64,000 bases of DNA from Granulimonas faecalis. GTDB lineage: Bacteria; Actinomycetota; Coriobacteriia; Coriobacteriales; Atopobiaceae. Numbering within the stretch: the stretch's first letter is position 1; each line of letters begins with the position of its first letter. The stretch covers positions 1,524,501 to 1,588,500 of the forward strand of contig NZ_BQKC01000001.1 in assembly GCF_022834715.1 (NCBI RefSeq). Direction: 5' to 3'. A program made the translations under genes and the position numbers. Under the pieces are notes generated by a model, which saw only the letters and a list, made by a program, of their open reading frames with translations, was not told where the DNA came from and made no database searches. Below are positions 1 to 7,789 of this stretch, piece after piece.

Positions 1-1075
1 GGTTCTCGGAGAGCTCCAGAAGCCCCTGCTTGAGCTTGGGCGAGCTGTGCTCGGCCACGGCCGTGAGCATGGAGCGCAGGATGCCGCGGTAGTAGGTGGA
101 GAGGTGCCCGGCCATGCCCCAGTCGATGAACACGATCCTCCGGTCGGCCACCATGATGTTGCCGGGGTGCGGGTCGGCGTGGAAGAAGCCGTCGTCGAGC
201 ACCTGCTTGGCGTAGTTCTCCACGAGCTTGGTGCCGATCTCCACGAGGTCGTAGCCCTCGGCCTCGATCTCCTTGGGCTTGGAGATGGTGGGGCCGGCCA
301 CGTAGTCCATCACGAGCACGTGGGCCGTGCACAGGCGCATGTGGGGCGCGGGCGCCGTGACGTATCGGACCGAGGCGTTCTCGGCCCGGAACTCCTGGAG
401 GTTGCGCGCCTCCACGAGGAAGTCGGTCTCCTCGTTGAAGCTGTCCCAGAGCTCACCCACCACGGCCTTGAGATCGAGGAACTGGTCCCCGCCCATGAAG
501 GGCGCCACGTGGCGCACCACGGTGCGCATGATCTCGATGTCCTGGCCCATGACCTCGCGCACCCGGGGGCGCTGGACCTTCACGGCCACGTCCTCGCCAG
601 TGCGAAGCGTGGCGCGGTGCACCTGGGCGATGGAGGCGCTTCCGAGGGGCGTCTCGTCGACGTGGGAGAAGACCTCCCCCACCGGGCGGCCGTACTCGTG
701 CTCAAGCACCTCCACCACCGTCTGGTAGCCCATGGGCTCCACGTCGGTGCGGAGCTTCTCGAGCTCGCGGCAGAAGCTCTCGGGGAGGATCTCGGAGCGC
801 ATGGAGAGGATCTGGCCGGCCTTCACGAAGGTGGGGCCCAGGTCCTCCAGCATGGCCACGAGCTTCTGGGGCGTGAGGCCCCGGAGGATGTCGTAGCGGC
901 GCAGGATGGCGAAGATCTCGCGCAGGCGGCGGTGGCGCGCGCGGGCCGACAGGTCGCCGGTGCCCACCACCCGCTCGCCGAACAGGCCGATGACGACCTC
1001 CTGCGAGCCGGATGCCGAGAGGTCGGCGTCGACCTGCTCGGCATCCAATGAGATCTTCCTCGAGTCCTCCGCCAT
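1..1075 (-). CDS. UbiB/ABC1-family atypical kinase (C-terminus beyond window)
   Basis: Reads leftward from an ATG at 1075 and runs off the window, leaving about 358 codons. Visible in order: the KxGQ-type motif (GPTFVKAGQILS), the alanine-loop region LGSASIAQVH, a kinase lysine in VAVKVQRP, the catalytic-loop equivalent FFHADPHPGN, and the metal-binding FIDWGM. These are the hallmarks of the ABC1/ADCK/UbiB fold. Family members are ATPases/atypical kinases tied to quinone or lipid handling; the substrate here is unknown and an anaerobe may not make ubiquinone. The alanine-rich loop carries Gly-Ser-Ala here. The phasin-like gene ends 6 bp before this start, so the two are very likely co-transcribed. 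The family call is firm; the role is inferred. Confidence 0.9.
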   Translation of the reverse strand, partial: MAEDSRKISLDAEQVDADLSASGSQEVVIGLFGERVVGTGDLSARARHRRLREIFAILRRYDILRGLTPQKLVAMLEDLGPTFVKAGQILSMRSEILPESFCRELEKLRTDVEPMGYQTVVEVLEHEYGRPVGEVFSHVDETPLGSASIAQVHRATLRTGEDVAVKVQRPRVREVMGQDIEIMRTVVRHVAPFMGGDQFLDLKAVVGELWDSFNEETDFLVEARNLQEFRAENASVRYVTAPAPHMRLCTAHVLVMDYVAGPTISKPKEIEAEGYDLVEIGTKLVENYAKQVLDDGFFHADPHPGNIMVADRRIVFIDWGMAGHLSTYYRGILRSMLTAVAEHSSPKLKQGLLELSEN

Positions 1076-1081
1076 GGGTCC

Positions 1082-1483
1082 TTAGTCCTCGTCGACCTCG
1101 ATGGCGTCGGCCTCCACTGCCTCGGCGGCGTCGTCGGCGTCGGCCGCGGCCTCGTCGGAGGCCTCCTGGGCCTTGGCCTCGATGTCGTCGGCCATGGAGC
1201 GCACGTTGGCCACGAACTCGGCGCGCTGCTCGGGCGTCATGTTCTTGAGGTGGGTCTTGATGAGGTTCTCGGTGGTCTCGTTGACCACGCCGGCCGCCTT
1301 CTGGCTGAGCTCCTCGTTCACCACCTTGCCCTGCTGGACGGTGAGCTCGCCCTTCTTGACGAGGTCGTCGACCACCTGGCCGGCCCTCTCGCCGACGATG
1401 GCCGCTGCCCCGACGCCCGCCAGGAACACGTTGTGGGCGATGTCGCCCAGGCCCTCGATGGGGTTCTTCCGATCGTCTGCCAT
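1082..1483 (-). CDS. phasin-like small helical protein beside the UbiB kinase
   Basis: This 133-residue acidic protein starts at the ATG at 1483, preceded by an AAGGAGAGG-type ribosome site. The N-terminal third has a small hydrophobic Ala/Gly/Val stretch (AHNVFLAGVGAAAIVG, residues 16-31). The middle is amphipathic helix (VVNEELSQKAAGVVNE, MTPEQRAEFVANV). The last 40 residues are almost only Ala, Asp and Glu. This layout resembles phasin/polyhydroxyalkanoate-granule-associated proteins, which are often found beside ABC1 kinases. No PHA synthase is visible, so a lipid- or membrane-associated accessory to the kinase is more likely than granule binding. The longer in-frame extension upstream lacks a ribosome site and overlaps the next gene. 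Confidence 0.7.
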   Translation of the reverse strand: MADDRKNPIEGLGDIAHNVFLAGVGAAAIVGERAGQVVDDLVKKGELTVQQGKVVNEELSQKAAGVVNETTENLIKTHLKNMTPEQRAEFVANVRSMADDIEAKAQEASDEAAADADDAAEAVEADAIEVDED

Positions 1484-1514
1484 GGTCCTCTCCTTATGCC
1501 GTCGTGAGACCTGT

Positions 1515-2216
1515 TTAAAGAAGCTTACCCGTCCCCCGCCCGAGCAAAACGTCGGATAGGGCGGCCACAGAGTCGACGACGCACTGCGCGCCGGCCTCCC
1601 AGAGCTCGTCGGCGGTCCCGGCGCCGTAGGCCACGCCCAGGGCAAGGACGCCGTTGGCGCGGGCCCCCTCCATGTCGTTTTTGCGATCGCCCACCATGAC
1701 GGCCTGATCGGGCGCAAGCCCGAGCTCGGCGAGGGCCGCGGCCACAAGCCGGGCCTTGGTCGTGGGCGTGTCGTCGGCCTTTCCCATCACAAGCCCGAAG
1801 CGGTCCAAGTAGCCGTGGGCCTCGGCCCCCGCCGAGGCGAGCGACGTCAGCTTGCAGGTGACCACCGCCGCCGTGCGCCCCTGGGCGCGAAGCGCGTCCA
1901 AAAGCCCCACGATGCCCGGGTAGGGGGCGCAGGCCTCGGGGCCCTGCTCGCGGTAGAGCTCGCGGTAGCGGGCCGTGACCCACGCGGCGTCCTCCTCGGT
2001 GAGGCCGTAGACCTCGGAGAAGGCGCCGGGAAACGCCGGACCGATGATACGGTTGACGTCGCCCACCTCCTCCTCGGTGAGGCCGTAGTCCATGAGGGCG
2101 CGGCGCCCCGTGGCGCGGATGGAGTCGATGGTGTTGGCGAGCGTGCCGTCGAAGTCGAAGAAGACGGCGGGGGCCGCGGAGAAGGCCGAGGGGTCGGCGT
2201 CGGGGGCGAAGGGCAT
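1515..2216 (-). CDS. HAD-superfamily phosphatase, phosphoglycolate-phosphatase-like
   Basis: Predicted 233-residue cytosolic hydrolase. Motif I is FFDFDGTLAN near the N-terminus (nucleophile Asp and acid/base Asp). A helical cap follows, then a motif II Thr (VVTCKLTS), a lysine region (KADDTPTTKARL) and motif III/IV MVGDRKNDMEGA. The order and size match the Gph/PpaX subgroup. The chosen ATG at 2216 is preceded by AAAGGAG at the right distance; a TTG 18 bp upstream contains that ribosome site and is rejected. It is divergent from serC with about 140 bp between. Substrate is not determined by sequence; a phosphoglycolate, pyrophosphate or sugar-phosphate substrate is possible. Confidence 0.88.
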   Translation of the reverse strand: MPFAPDADPSAFSAAPAVFFDFDGTLANTIDSIRATGRRALMDYGLTEEEVGDVNRIIGPAFPGAFSEVYGLTEEDAAWVTARYRELYREQGPEACAPYPGIVGLLDALRAQGRTAAVVTCKLTSLASAGAEAHGYLDRFGLVMGKADDTPTTKARLVAAALAELGLAPDQAVMVGDRKNDMEGARANGVLALGVAYGAGTADELWEAGAQCVVDSVAALSDVLLGRGTGKLL

Positions 2217-2356
2217 GGGCGGGACTCCTTTCAATCTGCACCAAGCATAGCGCAGCGGCCGTTCCCCCTCGTTACCACCCGGTGTCAGGGCCGGCCGCGC
2301 CGCCGGGGCCCGGGCTATGCTCTTAGCGTCTGTCCCGCGACGTTGGGAGATGCCCC

Positions 2357-3454
2357 ATGGTCCGACCGCGCAACTTCTCGGCAGGCCCCGCCCAGATGCC
2401 CGAGGACGTCCTCCTCTCGGCCCAGGCGGAGTTCATGGACTTCGCCGGCACCGGCATGTCCGTGCTCGAGACGAGCCACCGCTCCGCCGCCTACCGGCGC
2501 GTCATCGACGCCGCCGAGGCGTCGCTCCGCGAGGTGATGGGTATCCCCGACTCCTACGGCGTGCTCTTCCTGCAGGGCGGTGCCACGCTCGAGTTCGCGG
2601 GCATCCCCATGAACCTCATGCGCCGCGGCCGCGCCGGACACATCGTGAGCGGCCACTTCGCCAAGGTCGCCGCTGAGGAGGCCGCGAGGTACGGCAGCGC
2701 CGAGATCCTGGCCACGAGCGAGCCCACGGGGTTCGACCGCATCCCGGACCTTCCGGCGCCCGAGGCCTTCGCAGGCATGGACTACGGCTACATCTGCCAG
2801 AACAACACCATCTACGGCACCATGTTCCACGGGCTCCCCGACTGCGGGGGCACGCCGCTCGTGGCGGACGTCTCGTCGTGCTTCCTTTCGTTCCCGCTGG
2901 ACGTGACGGACTACGGCCTGCTCTTCGCCGGCGCCCAGAAGAACGCCGGACCCTCGGGCGTGTGCGTGCTCGTCGTGGACCGCTCCCTCGTGGAAGCGGG
3001 GCCGGCGCTCGGCGTCTGCCCCACCTACCTCGACTACTCCGCGCAGCTGGCCAAGGGCTCCATGCTCAACACCCCCAACACCTTCGGCATCTACCTCTGC
3101 GGCAAGGTGTTCGACTGGGTGCGCGGGACGGGCGGCCTCGAGGCCATGGGCGAGCGCAACGCCGAGAAGGCCGCGCTGCTCTACGGCGCCGTCGACCGCT
3201 CCGACCTCTACCGCGGCTGCGCAGTGCCCTCGTCGCGCTCCGTGGCCAACGTGACCTTCCGCCTCCCCACCCCCGAGCTCGAGCGCGAGTTCGTGGACCG
3301 GGCGGCCGGGCAGGGCCTCGTGGGGCTCGCCGGCCACCGCCTCGTGGGCGGCATCCGTGCCTCCATCTACAACGCCGTGGGCATCGACGCCGTCCGCGAC
3401 CTGGTGGCCTTCATGGAGTCCTTCGAGCTCTCGGTGACCGGGCGATCTTTCTAG
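2357..3454 (+). CDS. serC: phosphoserine aminotransferase
   Basis: 365-residue PLP enzyme converting 3-phosphohydroxypyruvate and glutamate to phosphoserine. It opens with NFSAGPAQMP, the substrate-binding start typical of SerC. The N-terminal core contains FLQGGAT (phosphate/PLP contacts) and the PLP lysine lies in FAGAQKNAGPSG. The C-terminal domain ends normally, so length fits the bacterial family. The ATG at 2357 follows a GGGAGATGCCCC leader. It sits 58 bp before serA on the same strand, so the two first steps of serine biosynthesis are paired. A TATGCT hexamer at 2314-2319 could be its -10 element, with no clear -35. Confidence 0.97.
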   Translation: MVRPRNFSAGPAQMPEDVLLSAQAEFMDFAGTGMSVLETSHRSAAYRRVIDAAEASLREVMGIPDSYGVLFLQGGATLEFAGIPMNLMRRGRAGHIVSGHFAKVAAEEAARYGSAEILATSEPTGFDRIPDLPAPEAFAGMDYGYICQNNTIYGTMFHGLPDCGGTPLVADVSSCFLSFPLDVTDYGLLFAGAQKNAGPSGVCVLVVDRSLVEAGPALGVCPTYLDYSAQLAKGSMLNTPNTFGIYLCGKVFDWVRGTGGLEAMGERNAEKAALLYGAVDRSDLYRGCAVPSSRSVANVTFRLPTPELEREFVDRAAGQGLVGLAGHRLVGGIRASIYNAVGIDAVRDLVAFMESFELSVTGRSF

Positions 3455-3512
3455 CCGGCCGCCCGGGCCGGCGCCCAGCCACCGCACACCGCTCACGAGA
3501 GGACCAGACCCC

Positions 3513-4676
3513 ATGCGCACCATCAAGATCATCGACGACATCGTCAAGGACGGCCTGTCCACCATCGCCGAGGGCTACGAGATCGTGCCCGACGCCGAGG
3601 GCGCCGACGCCATCCTCATGCGCTCCACCGACATCCACGGCATGGAGGTGCCCGACTCCGTCCGCTGCATCGCGCGGGCCGGCGCCGGCGTCAACAACAT
3701 CCCCCACGAGCGCCTGGCCGAGCAGGGCGTCGTGGTCTTCAACACCCCCGGCGCCAACTCCAACGCCGTCAAGGAGCTCGTGGTGGGCCTGCTGCTCATG
3801 GGCTCGCGCGACGTGCTCGGCGGCATGCGCTGGTGCCGCGAGCACGAGGACGACCCGGACGCCTACGCCGAGGCCGAGGCCTCCAAGAAGGCCTTCGTGG
3901 GCCGCGAGGTGGCCGACCGCAGAATCGGCGTCGTGGGCCTCGGCGCCGTGGGCTCCAAGGTGGCCAACGCCTGCGTGGACCTGGGCATGGAGGTGTGCGG
4001 CTACGACCCGTACCTCTCCGTGGACCACGCCTGGCAGCTCTCCCGCGACGTCACGCCTGTGGAGGACCTCGACGAGCTCTGCCGCGGCTGCGACTACCTC
4101 ACGGTACACGTGCCCCGCAAGGAGGACACCGTCGGCATGATCGGCGCCGCGCAGCTCTCCCTGCTCAACCCCGGTGCCGTGGTGCTCAACTACGCCCGGG
4201 AGGACGTGGTCGACGAGGACGCCATGGAGGCCGCCCTGGCGTCGGGCCAGGTGCAGCGCTTCTTCACCGACTTCGCCACGCCCAGGTCGCTCCACATGCC
4301 CCACACCTACGTGACGCCCCACACCGGTGCCGGCACCGTGGAGGCCGAGGCATCCTGCGCCCGCATGGCCGTGGACGAGCTCGTGGACTACCTGGACAAC
4401 GGCAACATCACCAACTCCGTCAACTACCCGACGTGCCACATGGGCGTGTGCCGCGGAGCCAGCCGCGTCGCGTGCCTGCACGCCAACGTGCCCAACATGA
4501 TCGGCCAGATCACCGCCGTGCTGGCGGACGCCAGCGCCAACGTGCAGCGCATGACCAACGAGAACGCCGGCCGCGCCGCCTACACCATGTTTGACACCGA
4601 CGAGCACCTGGAGCCCGCTATCATCGAGCGCCTCTCCTCCATCCCCAACATGTGGCGCGTACGCGTCATCAAATAG
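3513..4676 (+). CDS. serA: D-3-phosphoglycerate dehydrogenase, short form with ACT domain
   Basis: 387 residues. The N-terminal catalytic lid includes RAGAGVNNIP. The Rossmann domain has GVVGLGAVGSKVAN, and the C-terminal region (about residues 310-387, beginning VACLHANVPNMIG) is an ACT domain. It catalyses NAD-dependent oxidation of 3-phosphoglycerate, the committed step of serine synthesis. It lacks the intervening domain of the long actinobacterial type, giving the compact size. The ACT domain suggests feedback binding of serine or another amino acid. The catalytic His lies in VTPHTGAGT rather than the usual TPHxG..T spacing context. It follows serC and its stop lies 6 bp before the DUF1015 start, consistent with one transcript. 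Confidence 0.96.
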   Translation: MRTIKIIDDIVKDGLSTIAEGYEIVPDAEGADAILMRSTDIHGMEVPDSVRCIARAGAGVNNIPHERLAEQGVVVFNTPGANSNAVKELVVGLLLMGSRDVLGGMRWCREHEDDPDAYAEAEASKKAFVGREVADRRIGVVGLGAVGSKVANACVDLGMEVCGYDPYLSVDHAWQLSRDVTPVEDLDELCRGCDYLTVHVPRKEDTVGMIGAAQLSLLNPGAVVLNYAREDVVDEDAMEAALASGQVQRFFTDFATPRSLHMPHTYVTPHTGAGTVEAEASCARMAVDELVDYLDNGNITNSVNYPTCHMGVCRGASRVACLHANVPNMIGQITAVLADASANVQRMTNENAGRAAYTMFDTDEHLEPAIIERLSSIPNMWRVRVIK

Positions 4677-4684
4677 GAGCCCCC

Positions 4685-5962
4685 ATGCACATCCATCCCT
4701 TCGCGGCCCTTAGGCCCGCACCCGAGCTGGCGGCCCGCACCGCCGCCCTGCCCTACGACGTGGTGGACCTCGAGGAGGCCCGGCGCGCCGTGGGGGCCGA
4801 GCCACTCTCGTTCCTCGGCGTCGACGTCCCCGGCCTCTGGGTGGCAGACGGCGGCGACCCCGACGGCGAGGAGGCCTGCGCCCTGGCCGCCCGGCGCTTT
4901 GCCGGCCAGGTGGAGGAGGGCGTGTACCGCCAGGACGGCGAGCCCACGTTTTACGTGTACCGCGAGCAGGACGGCGGCCGCTCCCAGACCGGCCTCGTGG
5001 CCTGCGTGGCCGTGGACGACTTCGTGGCCGGCGCCGTGCGGCGCCACGAGAACACGCGCCGCGAGAAGGAGCTGGGGCGCGTACGCCACATCCGGGCGCT
5101 CTCGGCCCAGACAGGGCCCGTGTTCCTCGCATACCGCGCCGACGCCCAGGGGGCCGGCCGCGTAGCCGCCGCCGTGGAGACGGTGTGCGCGGGCGAGCCG
5201 CTCTACGACTTCACCGACGCACAGGGCGTGCGCAACACCGTGTGGCGCGTGGACGACCGACACCTGCGCGGCGAGCTCGCCGACGCCGCCTCCGAGATCC
5301 CGGGAGCCTACATAGCCGACGGCCACCACCGCGCCGCCTCGGCCGTGCGGGTGGCCATGGAGCGGCGGGAGGGCTCCGGCGCCATGGCCGGCCGCGACGC
5401 CCCTGCCGGCAGCGAGGCGGCCTCCGACACCGTCATGGCCGTGCTGTTCCCGGCGGACGGGCTCGATCTCCTCTCCTACAACCGCGTGGTGGCCGACCGC
5501 GCCGGCCTGGGTGCCGAGGAGCTCGTGGACGCCGTGGGGGCGGCCGGCTTCGAGGTGGCGCCGGTGGATGCCGCCGACGCCGCGCCCACGGAGCCCGGCA
5601 CCTTCGGCATGTGCTGCGGCGGGGCCTGGTACCGGCTGACGCCCTCCCCGGCCCTCGCGGCCGAGACCGCCGCGGCAGACGCCGCAGACGCGCTCGACGT
5701 GGCCGTGCTGCAGGACCGCGTGCTGGGACCGGTGCTCGGCATCGCCGACCCGCGCCAGGACCCGCGCCTGGACTTCGTGGGGGGCAACCGCGGCACCACG
5801 GAGCTCGAGCGCCTGGCCGGCGAGGGGGGTGTGGCCTTCGTCTGCCACCCCACCTCCATGGACGAGCTCATGGCCGTAGCCGACGAGGGCCGCCTCATGC
5901 CGCCCAAGTCCACCTGGTTCGAACCCAAGCTGAGAAGCGGGCTGTTCTTCCACCGGATCTAG
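4685..5962 (+). CDS. DUF1015-family protein linked to serA
   Basis: 425 residues beginning MHIHPFAALRPAPE, with LPYDVVDLEEA, RHENTRREKE and the conserved IADGHHRAASAVR motif at about residue 213. All are signatures of the DUF1015 family. The His-rich IADGHHR motif and the ENT motif suggest a phosphotransfer or nucleotide-binding pocket; members are reported next to serA in many Firmicutes and Actinobacteria. I infer a role in serine or phosphoserine metabolism, possibly a serine-kinase-type activity. The ATG at 4685 is preceded by TAGGAG that overlaps the serA stop codon, so it is translationally linked to serA. Confidence 0.9.
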   Translation: MHIHPFAALRPAPELAARTAALPYDVVDLEEARRAVGAEPLSFLGVDVPGLWVADGGDPDGEEACALAARRFAGQVEEGVYRQDGEPTFYVYREQDGGRSQTGLVACVAVDDFVAGAVRRHENTRREKELGRVRHIRALSAQTGPVFLAYRADAQGAGRVAAAVETVCAGEPLYDFTDAQGVRNTVWRVDDRHLRGELADAASEIPGAYIADGHHRAASAVRVAMERREGSGAMAGRDAPAGSEAASDTVMAVLFPADGLDLLSYNRVVADRAGLGAEELVDAVGAAGFEVAPVDAADAAPTEPGTFGMCCGGAWYRLTPSPALAAETAAADAADALDVAVLQDRVLGPVLGIADPRQDPRLDFVGGNRGTTELERLAGEGGVAFVCHPTSMDELMAVADEGRLMPPKSTWFEPKLRSGLFFHRI

Positions 5963-6045
5963 CCGACCGCGGGGCCGTGCAGCACGGGCGAGGCACGGCC
6001 CCGCTCCGCCCCCACCCACCTGAACACCCTCACCCGAGCACCTCG

Positions 6046-6181
6046 CACCTGAACGCGGTTGAGGACACCCCCGCCTCCACCTGAACGCAGTTGGGGGCGG
6101 AAATCGCCCACCTGAACGCGGTTGAGGGCGGATCGGGGGCCGAACCGGCCTTCGAGATCGCCCCCAACCGCGTTCAGGTGC
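6046..6181. repeat. cluster of four CACCTGAACGCGGTT-type intergenic repeats
   Basis: Three direct copies of a unit reading CACCTGAACGCGGTTGAGG begin at 6046, 6078 and 6109. The second has GCAG for GCGG. An inverted fourth copy occupies 6159-6180, so copies 3 and 4 could fold into a long stem around a 27-bp spacer. A partial copy (CACCTGAACACC) lies at 6017. The same motif recurs at 55869-56003. The cluster lies between convergent genes (DUF1015 on plus and the TatD-like gene on minus), where it may also end transcription. I do not know the family name; a REP-like mobile palindrome is the best guess. Confidence 0.8.
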
Positions 6182-6218
6182 GGAGGAGGGGGCCTCTCGG
6201 CGGCAGCGGCGGCGAGGC

Positions 6219-7046
6219 TCAGCGGGACAGGAGCCCCCGGGAGGCGCGGCGGACGGCGTCGGCGAGGGCCTCCGGCTCCACCCCCTTGAGGGCGGCGACG
6301 GTGGCCAGGGCCCCGTCCAGGGCCGAGAGCCCCGCGCCGGCGTCCCAGGCGGTGCCCGGATGTTCGGGGAGGTCCGTCTCCAGCAGCAGGCGGCCCACCG
6401 GCACCTGGCGGGCGTACTCGCGGCCGCGCCGGGACCGCAGCATGAGCGGGCCCACGGAGAAGAGGCATCCGGCGCCCCGGGCGCGGGCGAGCTCGTCGGA
6501 CGTGCCCGAGAACCAGTGGAACACGCAGGCGCAGTCGGCCAGACGGCCGCTCTCCCCGAGGATGTCGAGCACCTCCCCCGCCGCACCCACGCTGTGGATG
6601 GAGAGGACCGACCCTGGCGCCACGGCATCGCACGCGCGCCGGAAGGCCGCGACCTGGGCGTCGAACGCCTGCCGGTGGGCCCGCCCCCGGTCCAGGCCCA
6701 CCTCGCCGACGAGGCGGCAGCCGCCGGCGAGCTCGCAGAACCGCTCCACGCGCCGCCCGGCGTCGGAGCCCTCCCCCAGACACCACGGGTGCAGCCCGAG
6801 GGCCGGGACCAGCCCGGGGCCGCCGCCCTCCCGCGCGGCCTCGCCGTCCGGCACACGGCCCTCGTCCGCCAGCTCGGCCGCGAGCCCCTCGTAGCCCGCC
6901 GGCTCCACGGTGCACCCCAGCGCCCCGCCGCCGGCGGCGGCGAACGACGCCGAGCAGGCCCGCGGGTCCGAGAACCAGTCGCCGTGCAGGTGCATGTCGA
7001 ACGGCGCCGGGCAGGCGCCCTCCGCGCCGGAGACCACGGCCGTCAC
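6219..7046 (-). CDS. TatD-family metal-dependent hydrolase (YabD/YcfH type)
   Basis: 275 residues. The metal-binding residues of the TatD TIM-barrel are visible in order: DMHLHGD near residue 16, LGLHPWC, GEVGLDR (metal Glu), a His in LSIHSVG, FHWFSG, and the terminal LLLETDLP carrying the catalytic Asp. Family members are DNases/phosphoesterases with 3' to 5' exonuclease activity. The canonical catalytic set looks complete, although spacing is compressed and Ala/Gly-rich. The GTG at 7046 overlaps the tcdA stop (GTGA), which decides the start and implies coupled translation. The gene ends the thrE-like/tcdA/tatD-like chain. Confidence 0.88.
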   Translation of the reverse strand: MTAVVSGAEGACPAPFDMHLHGDWFSDPRACSASFAAAGGGALGCTVEPAGYEGLAAELADEGRVPDGEAAREGGGPGLVPALGLHPWCLGEGSDAGRRVERFCELAGGCRLVGEVGLDRGRAHRQAFDAQVAAFRRACDAVAPGSVLSIHSVGAAGEVLDILGESGRLADCACVFHWFSGTSDELARARGAGCLFSVGPLMLRSRRGREYARQVPVGRLLLETDLPEHPGTAWDAGAGLSALDGALATVAALKGVEPEALADAVRRASRGLLSR

Positions 7047-7789
7047 TCCCCCACGCCGGTGAGGTCGCGGATCACCTTGCCGGCCATGGCCAACCCCATG
7101 GCCGGCGGCATGAACGACGCGGTGCCCAGGTTGGTGCGCTCGGCGCGGCCCGTGCCCGGCTCCATGGCCACCGGCACGGCGTGCTCGTCCGAGAACACCA
7201 CCGTTAGGTCGCGGATGCCGCGCTTGCGGCACTCCTTGCGAACCACGCGGCAGATGGGGTCGTTGACGGTGTCCCAGATGCTCGCGACCCTGATGCGCTC
7301 GGGGTGCACCTTGTTGGCGCCGCCCATGGCGCTCACGAGCGGGATGCCGCGCTCCTGGGCGAGCTCGGCCAGGGTCAGTTTCACGGCGATGGAGTCCACG
7401 GCGTCGCAGAGGTAGTCCACGGGGCCCATCTCGTCCAGGAGGCCCGCCGCCTCGTCGGACAGCACGAACCTCCGGAACGTGTCCACCCGGGCCGCGGGGT
7501 TCACCTGCGCGGCGATGGCCGCCATGACGTCCACCTTGGGCAGGCCCACCGTGTCGAGAAACGCCACGGCCTGCCGGTTGATGTTGGACGGCGCCACGGT
7601 GTCGCCGTCCACGAGGGCCAGGTTGCCCACGGCGCCGCGGGCCAGGGCCTCGGCGCAGGCGGAGCCCACGCCGCCGATGCCCACCACCGCCACGCGGGCG
7701 CCGGCAAGCCGGGCCATGGCGTCGTCGCCGAAGAGCCGGAACAGCCGCTGACGGGGGTCGTCGTCACCCACGGGCCGCGCCGCGGTCAC
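7043..7789 (-). CDS. tcdA: tRNA threonylcarbamoyladenosine dehydratase, ThiF/E1-like
   Basis: 248 residues. An N-terminal nucleotide-binding fold carries GIGGVGSACAEAL, then LVDGDTVAPSNINRQ (ATP-binding Asp and Arg), GLPKVDVM and CDAVDS. This is the E1-like ThiF fold, and length plus the absence of a C-terminal catalytic cysteine domain match TcdA/CsdL. The enzyme adenylates t6A37 of tRNA and cyclises it to ct6A. Start GTG at 7789 overlaps the upstream transporter stop by GTGA. A second overlap links it to the TatD-like gene. MoeB/ThiF for sulfur-carrier activation is the alternative, less likely because no thiS/moaD neighbour is present. Confidence 0.9.
   Translation of the reverse strand: MTAARPVGDDDPRQRLFRLFGDDAMARLAGARVAVVGIGGVGSACAEALARGAVGNLALVDGDTVAPSNINRQAVAFLDTVGLPKVDVMAAIAAQVNPAARVDTFRRFVLSDEAAGLLDEMGPVDYLCDAVDSIAVKLTLAELAQERGIPLVSAMGGANKVHPERIRVASIWDTVNDPICRVVRKECRKRGIRDLTVVFSDEHAVPVAMEPGTGRAERTNLGTASFMPPAMGLAMAGKVIRDLTGVGE

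Noticed and set aside
2217-2234. Upstream TTG start for the HAD gene
   Set aside because: That start would place the AAAGGAG ribosome site inside the coding region; the ATG at 2216 is correct.
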